Notes under the pieces: generated by a model
The model's database searches: none
The model's input: the letters and a program-made list of their open reading frames with translations, nothing else
Told to the model about the DNA's origin: nothing
Assembly (NCBI RefSeq): GCF_030272615.1
Contig: NC_081412.1
Coordinates: forward strand, 143,114,247 to 143,178,246
Reading direction: 5' to 3'
Origin: Cryptomeria japonica
Taxonomy: Eukaryota > Streptophyta > Pinopsida > Cupressales > Cupressaceae
Length of the DNA: 64,000 bases
Part shown: in pieces, positions 11,501 through 21,000 of the stretch
How positions within the stretch are numbered: position 1 is the first letter of the stretch
Layout of the letters: each line of letters opens with the position of its first letter
Translations under genes and position numbers: made by a program

Positions 11501-11901
11501 TCAGAGATCAACTGAAGAAAGTTGATGATGATCTGAAAGCAAGTGCACAACAGTTGCAGCTTGACCCCAGCTCAAGCTCAACTCACCATTCAAAAATCAG
11601 AGTCCTATCAGATAAGCAATCAGAATTGCTTAGGGAAGATGCAAGGATCCGGTCTACATTGTTAGATATTCAGAATATGATCCTCCCTAACATGGATACA
11701 ATGCAGAAACACATTACACATTCCAAAACATTGATCCATGATAACAGTTTTTTAGTTGCAGAGCATGTAATTGAACTATCAGCCAAAGTTCAAGTTGCAT
11801 TGTCTATTTGCACAATTTTGCAAGGAAATTGGGATAATACCTTGGCTCATATCAAACAGGTACACTTAGAGTTTATCTCACGCTTTAATATCTCTATTTG
11901 A
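8578..11901 (+). pseudogene. Long accessory ORF of the LTR element, two in-frame TAG stops
   Basis: One frame of about 1108 codons from ATG 8578 to the stop ending at 11901, broken only by TAG at 10060-10062 and 10216-10218; each is one C-to-T step from CAG. Residues about 40-300 form a globular part with LPRNFQVKWIRYVLSR and ITKKMIHRITGLP, reminiscent of, but not clearly part of, the plant mobile domain family. A Lys/Glu linker (about 9760-9900), an acidic run (10410-10545), a Ser/Thr-rich stretch and a C-terminal coiled-coil region (about 11040-11890) follow. There is no motif for RT, integrase or protease. The role is unknown; it could be a second structural protein or a host-derived passenger. 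ACCGAG hexamers are present in the coding DNA too. Confidence 0.6.
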
Positions 11902-12162
11902 GTTATCTATTCTTTGGCATTATTGTCAAAAAGGGGGAGAATATGGAACATATTATTAGAGACAAGGGGAGAATGTAAATAACAATTGGTATAGAGATAA
12001 GTATAGAATCATGTGTATATTCTATGGGGGAGTTATGTACAGTGAGATATACAGGTATATACAGCAATCTACAATTGGTATCAATTTTGAAGAATCAAGT
12101 CAGCATGACAGATTCATTTTTGTCTCATAAGTGTTTTTGTCACTAATGCCAAAGGGGGAGAT
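11902..12162 (+). other. 3' untranslated region with polypurine tract
   Basis: Two similar blocks end in AAAAAGGGGGAG (11930-11941) and AAAGGGGGAGA (12151-12161). The second abuts the 3' LTR and is the polypurine tract for plus-strand priming. The preceding CACTAATGCC repeats a common plant Copia arrangement. Confidence 0.8.
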
Positions 12163-13336
12163 TGTTGGAATAATGATATATTTGTCATTAGTGAATAACA
12201 CTTAGCGAAAACACTTATTCGATTTTGAATGCTTACCGAGCTCATCATTCAGTCCACAGCCTATACCGAGCATTCGGCAAAGCTTACCGATTAAACAGTT
12301 CATACCGAGCAGTAAGACTATTACCGAGCATATGAGACAAACAGCAGTAACCGAGAAGTCAGTTCTTACCGAGTTACCAGTGGTTACCAAGTGACACTAT
12401 ATCTACCGAGTCACCGCAGCTACCGAGTTCCAAGCTACACTTCGGGACTAGTATGGACCGAGCTTCTACTCTTACCGAGAGCATGACGATGCCGAGTACT
12501 GTAGTGGACGCCGTGTATCAGAAGATCACCGAGCCAGCTTGAGGAACCGAGTATCTACTGACTCAGTAATATTTTGTTCACCTATGTAAGGCCGACTTAA
12601 GAATGAGTTTATGTTATTAATTTGTATGAGGCCGACTTTATGAAATGTAAATGTAATTATGGACGGTATATATATGTGATGTATTATACCATCTGAAATC
12701 CGAAAAACGTGAAAATGTATGTAAGATGTATGAATATGCTAAATTAGAAAGAGCAGAGCAGAAACTGCATTAAGGCAGCAGACTAGAACATTTTCGCAGA
12801 ATCAGTAAAGGAGCAGAATCGACATATCTATCTCAGAAGGAGATCAATACTCAAAGGATCTTATCAGCAATAAAGTTGTAAGTCAAGATCTACTGTTTCA
12901 TCCTAACAGTTGAATCAGTTTGTAAATCCTTTTACCGGGTAGACTTAACAGTCTTTTGTAAATCTCTTAACCGAGTGCATACTTCATTGTATGTTTGTAA
13001 ATCCTCTAACAAGGTGGACCTAGCAGTCCAAATTTGCTTCTAACAGGGCAGATCATCAGAAGTGATCATTGTAAGCCTTAACCGGCCAACTTTTACTGCA
13101 GTACCAAAGTTTTGTGGGTACCATCCCCACCCCAGTTTTACTTTCTATTTGGAAGGTTTCTGGGTCACCAAATCTTTGTGTTAAGTGTTATGAATGATTA
13201 TACTTTCATGCATACAGTAGATTAAATGAATGAATGGTTTAATATATACAAGTGCAGAAATGAGTTAAAAAGTTTAAGTGTTACTGATTCACCCCTCCCC
13301 TCTCAGTAACTTGGTTAGTCCTGAATATTTTCAACA
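12163..13336 (+). repeat. 3' LTR of the 5772-13336 element
   Basis: Same length as the 5' LTR (1174 bp). The 12 differences seen are all transitions, and nearly all lie at CG or CHG sites. It is followed by the target duplication AATTG. Confidence 0.93.
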
Positions 13337-13700
13337 AATTGAATAACATTGCCGACCATAAAAGAGAACACACCTCATAATAAAAGGAAATTTGAGACTA
13401 ACTATTTGCATTTAATGTTCCATACAATCATCCTAACACATTTGAGTTACCTAGAATCATTTTAAAATTTATGTGTACATGTTTGAAGTTGCATATTGTT
13501 TGTCAAAATATTTTTAAGCATCACTAATATAGAAGAAAAACTTGATGGTGTAGAAGAGAATATCATTGTAAATAAATATATTCCTGAAGAATTGAAAAGG
13601 AAAAATGCATAGATGAATAGAGATCCAGTTTATAAGTATAAAGTGATTTTGCAATTGTAGACTAGATCTAGGATACTGAAGACAAACTAACACATATTCT
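13337..13700 (+). repeat. Diverged repeat, copy B (right half)
   Basis: Continuation of the sequence interrupted at 5771. It aligns by eye with 3380-3730 (see copy A). Confidence 0.65.
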
Positions 13701-14718
13701 CTAATTTTTTCTTACCCCATATTTTCTTTGATCCTTATCCTTGTCTTTTTATATGAATAATCTTTTATTTTTATCATATTATTTCACTCCTCATTTTTCT
13801 TATCATTTTGTCTTTAATCATTCAATCATTTTTATTTTTATTTTCTTATCCCATCATCTTGCATTATCTTACCTTATACAATTGCACTTAATTTGTTATG
13901 TATTTATATAACAAGAAGTTTTTATATGATTTATGTCCTGTTATTGTCACATCTAGCTATTGCAAGAAACTATGGTTCATTATTGATATATCTTGTTATG
14001 TCCTTGAAAACTCATAAAATGATCTCATAATACAATATGATTTGTATCTTATAAATTATCACAATCTTTATAACATCTTTTTCCACACCCTTATCAAATT
14101 GATCCTACATTGGGAGACATAGTTTATTCTTCATCTTCATACCAAGTTTTATCTTCATACTTTATTATCTATATTTATAACTTATCTTATATTTATTTTT
14201 CTATATTGAGGATTTTCCCTAGTACTAGTATCCTTTTATGTCATTTATCCTATTTATCTTATTGATTTTATCCTGTGTGATCATACTTATGGATGACACA
14301 TTAGACCTTATATTATTATTCCTTTAGTCTTTTTGGCAATTTCCCACTTTCACTTGCATGTTAAAATAACAATTAATTAATAATCTAAATTTATATCTTG
14401 AAGTGTCAATTTATTCACAATTTAAAATAAAATAACTCAACTCATTTAATTTTTAACAATCATTATTATTGGCTTAAATCATAATAAAACTTCATGATTT
14501 ATTCACGTTAAAAAATAACTTAAAATTTAATAATAAAAGACTTTCCTTTTTTAAACTCACCCAATCTCTTTTTTAATATGATCTACTTGTAAAAACATCA
14601 AGGATAATTAATTCATAAATAAATTTATAAATTAATTCATCAATTTAATTTAAAAATTTTCAATATTTTTCCTTAAAATAAATTTATTATTATAATAAGA
14701 AAAATTATAACAATAATC
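13701..14718. other. AT-rich intergenic DNA, nothing recognised
   Basis: Long runs of A and T with stops in all frames. No LTR ends, RNA gene or coding signal seen. Confidence 0.5.
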
Positions 14719-14735
14719 AACTATAACATCTTGAG

Positions 14736-16269
14736 ATAACATTTTGAACCCATGGAGAGCAGGAGCGGGAGCGGGAGGGGTTTCCTACGAAGGAGTTGCA
14801 GAAGATGGGGAAGATGGTGCTACAGATGAGGATGATTTCCTCCCTCTCCTCCTTTCACCTTCCATGCCGTGACTATCTGATGGGGCTCTTCGTGGCTCTT
14901 CTTTGCTAGATTGGTGGGTGGAGGAGTTTGGTGCAGAGGAAGGAGTGGAGGTTGCGGCAGTGATGGAGGCGTTTTGGCATGGGTTTTTTGTGGCCTCTAT
15001 TTTTGGTCTTCAGGGGTGTGCGGTGGTTCCTGTCAATGGCCTTTTTTTTGCTCTTTCTTTGGTGGGTGGTGTTATCCTGCATGTGTCTAGGATGGTGTCT
15101 GGCTAGATTTGGGACCCTGGCAAATCTTTTGTGGAGAGACTCTTTGTCTTCTCTTCTTTCCTCTGTGCTGAGGATTTGTTGTTGTTCTAGCCTTTGGTGC
15201 TCTGGTTCTTCGAAGGAGCTTCTTTTTTTGGTTCTTCTTTCTTGGGCTACTCTCCTATTGAGGTGGAGAATTGTCTTTGGTGTGAACCTTTGAGAGGGGT
15301 TTCTTGGCTCTTGTTCTTTTCCCCTCCTTGTCTATTAGAGGTGACCATATTTCCTATGGAGGTGGCCATTTGGTGGAGGGGAAAGGGTTGGTTTCTACTT
15401 GCTGTTGGAGAGTGCTGGTTGTTGTCTTTCTGCTTCATTCTTTGTCCTGTAGAGGTGGAGCTCTTTCCTATTGAGGTGGAGAGATGGAATGTTGGGGATT
15501 TTTAACTTTTGGTGCTCCTCTTGCTACTGGCTATGGATGCATGTTTCTTCTCTCATGGGTGTCTCCTTGGGTGGGCTGGAAGTTCTTTTTTCCAGACTCC
15601 CAGCTTGTCTCCTAGACTGGTTCCTTTTTGTTGTTTCTTGGTTTGGCCTCCTTCCTTCTGGTTTTTGGGGTCTTTGTTCCCCCTTTTTCTAGTTATGGGT
15701 TCCTAGTTTATCCTATAGGTAGGTCGACTGCTAATAGTTTTAAAGGGCCTAGTTTGTCTTTCTATTGTCTTTGGTTTGGGGAAAATCTTGTGTTTGGAGT
15801 TCTGAGCTCATTATTTAAGGTTGGGGGTGCTTGGTAAAACCCCTAGTTGCTGGTTTTGGGTTCCATTTTAAAACCCAGTTTGAAGGTTGAGGGAGCCTTT
15901 CAAAACCCCTACTGGCCAGATTCAAATTGTATGAATATTTGTTGTAATTTGGTGTTGTTATTGAAGGTTAGGGGTACCTTTCAAAACCCTAAAAGTTGGC
16001 AGAGGGTGTTTTTTATACCCTCGATTATTACTCTTTCGTGCTATAGTTTGGAACTATAGCTTTGTTGGGTGTGGCGTGATTATGCTATTTGTTCTTGGTT
16101 TTAGTCATCTTTGCTAGATTTTGGCTGCGGTTTTTCATTGTTTATTTCTTTTAGCATCCTGCTTTGTTGGGTTCTAGATCCCGGTAAAATCTATTGGGTT
16201 TCGCATCCCTCCAAAACCTGTTGTATGGGGTTTTGGGTCCCCTCAAAACCTGTTTTTCCCCTAATCAAA
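14736..16269 (+). mobile_element. Internally deleted LINE derivative with 17-bp target duplication
   Basis: AACTATAACATCTTGAG occurs at 14719-14735 and again at 16270-16286, bracketing this 1.5-kb segment. Such long duplications are typical of target-primed LINE insertion. Inside, the start (ATGGAGAGCAGGAGCGGGAG at 14752) resembles the ORF1 start of the next LINE (ATGGAGAGCTCACGTGGAGG at 16302). The end (TTTTGGGTCC...AAAACCTGTTTTT, CTAATCAAAA) resembles that LINE's tail near 25990-26041. No endonuclease or RT domain is present. Short degenerate repeats occur at 15245-15490 (CTATTGAGGTGGAG) and 15815-16260 (TTTCAAAACCC). It is G/T-rich on the plus strand, so open frames there are not taken as genes. 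Confidence 0.7.
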
Positions 16270-16301
16270 AACTATAACATCTTGAGCATTTTTTCGAGAA
16301 A

Positions 16302-18082
16302 ATGGAGAGCTCACGTGGAGGAGTAGGTGGCAATGGAAGAATTTAAATTTTGAATTCTCTACAAAGAGGGTACTCTGGTTCCAATGGAGGTAGCGGCCAA
16401 ATCGATGGAGCTGGCTAGACGGGGGAGAAGAATAAGCCTCCAGATATTTTGTAGGCTGATGGTACTCTGTCGAAAAAGAATGCGGGTCCTGGAGACCCGG
16501 TTGGGGGGTCCAACCCATGTGAAGTTGTATTGGAGAATGGAAAAGAAATTAGAAGGTGGTCATCCCTCTTTGGAACTAGACCATCTAGGAAATATTCCCT
16601 ACCTCCTATTCAGAACATATCAGACCCGACTAGTGGTAAGTTTGCCATCTCTATTCCTGACTTAGTTTTGGATCATAACATAAGTAGTATGTCAAACTCT
16701 CTGGTGGATAAATTCATGGGACCATGCCCAAACATTGAGGTTGTTAGGGCTTATGTTAAATGAAAATGGGCTTTGAAAGGAAATGTTTAAATTTTGGCTC
16801 TGCCCAAAGGCCTTCTCTCCTTTGCCTTTTCTTGTGAAGAAGACAAAATAAGGATTCTTTGTGGTAGCCCTTGGTTGGTCGGAAAGACAGCTCTGGTCCT
16901 CCAAAATGGCACCCAAATCTAAATATGAGTGAATCTCTTCTGGTGCAAGTCCCAGTCTAGGTTAAGCTCCCAAGTCAACCTCTTGAATACTAGGTAGAAA
17001 GTATTTTCTTAGGTATTGCAAGCTCTTTTGTTGAGCTCCTCTCAATAGATCCGGTCACAACCTCAAGAAGAAGGTTCACTCATGCTAGATTCTGTGTAGG
17101 GGTTTCCCACAATGCAGATATGCCTGAGTAGATAGATATTGTGTCTAAATTGGGTACTTAGAAATAATAGATTGAATATGAATCCATCCCCTTTGCTTGT
17201 TTCAACTATAAAAAAGAAGGTCAATGGGATAAACATTTGCCTCTAAAGCCCAAAGGGGATAACAAGCAATCCAAAACTGCATTTGAGAGTAGAAAGGCTC
17301 TAGAGAAAATGGTCTGGCAAGTCAAAAATACAGAAAACAAGGAAGTTGACCCAGCTGAGATCAACGGTTTTGGACCCCTGGGGGAGAACAAGGATATGGT
17401 CTCCTCAGCCTCTATTTCTAAACATCATTCCCCCCAAGAATCTTTGAGGAAGGAATGTATGGGAGTAGATAATATCCTAGGAGGGTAGATCCCAAGAGAG
17501 GAAATAAAAGAACATCATGAATCTTCTAAAGAAACTACCCAGATGGTGATTTTTGACACCTTGGCTAGTAAGGAAGCTTCCAACGAAGAGAATCTAAATG
17601 AGAAGGATATTAAGGAAGTGGAGCAATCTAAGGAAGGGGAGATCATTGGATCACATGAAGAGAAAGCTGACTCTTTCCCTCTCACAAATAGTTCTGATTT
17701 TCAAGAAGCCCATAACTGTGTTATCTTGGGATTGAATCTTTCTGATTCAGATCATGCCTCTAAAATAGCTAATATCTCTTCACATGACTCCAGATCACCT
17801 ATCTGAGGTAATGAAGACGAGATTTCTAGACTCCTTAGTGATCTTGAAGTGGGTTTTGAGAAAGAAGCCAAGTGGAAAATTCCAAAACACAGGAACAAGA
17901 AAGGCTCCACTCCCTCTGCTGCCCAAATAAGGAAGTCTAGGAGAATTACTCGAGTTGATGTAGGGTATGTCTCCTCATCCCCAGGATAACCTTCAAACCA
18001 AAAATTCATAAATTAGGAGGCTAGAAAGAACATAGCGGATGGGACTCAGAGGACTCTGAAGGAGTTAGGAATTGGTAAGTGA
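16302..18082 (+). pseudogene. LINE ORF1 remnant (DUF4283-like, zinc knuckle)
   Basis: The N-terminal half is broken by stops and frame changes (16345-17230). Pieces such as FGTRPSRKYSLPPIQNISDP and the region around 16740-16900 fit the DUF4283 nucleic-acid-binding part of plant LINE ORF1. Near 17200 a degenerate CCHC knuckle reads CFNYKKEGQWDKHLP, in which the second Cys, the His and the last Cys are all replaced. The C-terminal half (17237-18082) is Ser/Glu-rich with stops at about 17486, 17804 and 17986. The last codons and TGA (18080-18082) lie directly before the ORF2 ATG. ORF1 proteins coat LINE RNA. Confidence 0.65.
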
Positions 18083-18084
18083 TT

Positions 18085-21000
18085 ATGAAGATTGTTTCTT
18101 GGAACATAAGGGGACTTAATAATCCCCACAAGCATGATATTATTAGGAATATGATTAGGGATAGTAAACCTAAAATTTTTCTTATTCAAGAAACTAAGAT
18201 GAGTAGAGAAAAGGTTGAAGCTTTGAATTTCTTTAAATCTAGTAGCATCTATGGTGGTAGCTCTGAAGGTGCCTCTGGAGGCATTGCAACAATCTAGAAT
18301 CTCAATAGTGTTAGAGGTCAAGTTCTTATTCAAGAGAGAAATTTTTCTTGCATTAAGTTTGAGCATTTAAAGGATGACACCTCTTGGGTCCTCACTGACA
18401 TCTATGCTCCCAATACCTTGAAAGCCAGAATCAAGTTTTGGAAAAAACTAATGGAAATAAGCGACAACTTCAAGAACCTTAGTTGGCTAGTCATGGGAGA
18501 CTTTAACACCCCGTTGAAAGAGGAGGAAAAATTTGGTGGTTGCCTATTTCAGCTGGATAGTCAACTGGCCCTCATGGATTTTATAAACACTCAGGCCCTT
18601 AATGATGTGGAGATGCAGGGTTTCAACTACACTTGGTCTAATAGGAGGGTTGGAAATGACCTTATTCAAGTACGCCTTGATAGGGCTCTTATATCTGATG
18701 ATTGGTTCAGACATTATTTCTTCTCTTTGTCTGCTCACATTCGTGTTGGGTCTGACCACTACCCTATAACTCTTATTGCTAACCCTATCAACAGGAGAAG
18801 GCATTTTCCCTTTAGGTTTGAAAAAATATGGACATTACATCCGGATCTGACTCATAAAATTCAGGAAAGGTGGAACATTCAAGTTGAGGGTACTACCATG
18901 TATAGAGTTGTGAAGAAAATTAAAAGCATAAAAGATAACATAAGGACCTAGAATAAATCTAGCTTTGGGAATATTTTTGAGGCCGAAGGAAAAATTTAGG
19001 AAGACCTCAACAAAATTCAGGTCCAAATTTAGAAGGATGGATTCTCCACTGTTACAATTGCAGAAGAAAATGAGATCCTCAAAAGATACCACAATATCAT
19101 TGCAAAAGAAGAATTTTTTTGGAAGCAAAGATCTAGATGTATTTGGCTGAAGGAAGGGGATAAGAACACCATATTCTTCCATATGTCGACTATCAAACAC
19201 AAAGATACTAATAGGATCAAAAAATTGATGGTGGACAATGTGGAGCTAGTCGAGGAGATTAGAAATGAGGCAAAAAGTTTCTTCTCTGATCTTCTTTGTA
19301 GGGATCAGAGCTGGTGCAGGAGCACCCTGGCAAACCTACAAAACTAAGAAAAAAATGAAGATACCAGGAAGATTTTATGAAGCAAATCAAGTTGATTGGA
19401 GATTTTTGGAGCCAATCATGGCTTTTGAAAGCAATAATTCATATGTAATGTGTAAAAGTCCTAAAGGTCCTGATAAAGGCCCTAGGACCAAAATGCTATG
19501 TAGTTGGGTTAATGATGCCTAGGAGTCTAGATAGGTTGAATAAGGGTCTAGTATGCTTTAAATGATCATATTATGATTAAAACCCATTGATTTGATAGGT
19601 TTAGTTGATTGAATGCATTAAAAATGAAGTTTAAATTCAAAAATTGGACTTCCAACGGCTAGTTCCAGTTTTGGTGGGAATTAAGTTTTGGAGTTGTTTA
19701 AACATTTTAATCACTCTAATCAATTGGAGATCGGTTGGAGTTGGTTGGGGAAGGTCTTATAAAGTCCTTAAAGTCATTTTAGTGTGGTTGGATGATGCTG
19801 GTATGGATTTGTACGGACTGTTCCAGAAAATCAATAAAAAACCTCTTTATTTGCTGTCAAAATCTTGTGTTTTCATGTTTTTCTTGCATTGCTAAGTGAA
19901 GGGGCTGATATTATTATGTTTTAGGGACTCCATAGACTATTCTTTACATGACTAACACATTTTGAGGTTCTGAAAAGATATCATTTTTGTTTTATTGCTG
20001 ACTGTCCCAGGAAAACCAGTGATTTCTCACTAATTTTGTGAGTTTCCAAGCATGTGTGGATCCATCCTATGAATATAAAGGTCTGATTCTCATAGGGTGG
20101 ATGCCTAATAACATGTAAAATAGTTTCCTAACCTTTTATTGATAGGAAGGAATGAAGAGTGCAGGTGTACACCATGAAAGTTGCATGAAAGTTGAAGAAA
20201 AATGACTGAAAATGTGTGAAAATGAAGGCTAGAGTGTAGCAGCAGAGAATATAATTGAATAAGGGGGGTATTTTATGCATTTAAGTGTCTATACACACCA
20301 TTTTTAAATTTTTTGAACTTTAGTTGAGCCTCAAAAGTGACTGGAGGTGGGATTTTGAGAAAGCCCTAGTTGTAAGGTGGATTTAGTGAGGTTTTTGGAG
20401 TTTGGGTATCTAGGAGTGCAACCAGAACTTAAAACCTAAAAAATCCTTGGATTGAGACCATAAAAAGAGAATGTACAGAAGGGTTAAGATTGGAAGTGAT
20501 TTTGGAGGGTACTTCCTTCACAAAAGTGACCTAATTAGCCCTCACAATGACTAGGGACAATAGTTTTTTGAATGATTTGTTCCAAAACAACCATAGGAAA
20601 TATTTTGGGTGTTGATAGAGGTTGATATTGGGTATCTAAATAAGTCATAAAATTGGTCCATGTTTTGGGAAAGGTCTGTGAAAAGAGCCAAAAACAGTCC
20701 TGCAGGCTACTAGGAAACTAGGCCTAGTGAAGGGCTAAAACTGGGTTTTTGTATCAGTTGATGAGTTGAGGGTTTCAAAACCTTAGAGACATGTTAGTTG
20801 AAGTTATTTGATGTATGTGGAGGTGGAGGAAACACCTGATTAAGGTGAAGACAAGTTTTGAGCCTATTGAGGCACTTTGAGCATTTGAAACACCATAGGA
20901 GTGTTGGGGTTTGGGTCCATATTCCATTCTAGTTTACAAGATTGCAACTAAATCCTCCATACTCTACATCAAGAGCTTGGATTATTATGCTCAAAATTCC

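Larger units (their letters stand above)
5772..13336 (+). mobile_element. Complete non-autonomous LTR retrotransposon, TSD AATTG
   Basis: Two 1174-bp LTRs (5772-6945 and 12163-13336) bound a 5.2-kb interior. The LTRs start TGTTG and end CAACA. Flanks are AATTG at 5767-5771 and 13337-13341. A 12-base match to the 3' end of initiator tRNA-Met follows the left LTR, and a purine tract AAAGGGGGAGA precedes the right one, both as in plant Copia elements. The interior carries a zinc-knuckle protein and one long accessory ORF, with no protease, integrase, reverse transcriptase or RNase H. It must have been mobilised in trans. By eye the LTRs differ at 12 positions, all transitions, so insertion was fairly recent. 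Confidence 0.93.

Noticed and set aside
14903-16326. Several plus-strand open frames of 60-100 codons
   Set aside because: G/T-rich sequence with few stops. Translations are low-complexity (Trp/Phe/Leu/Gly) with no domain, inside a LINE deletion derivative.
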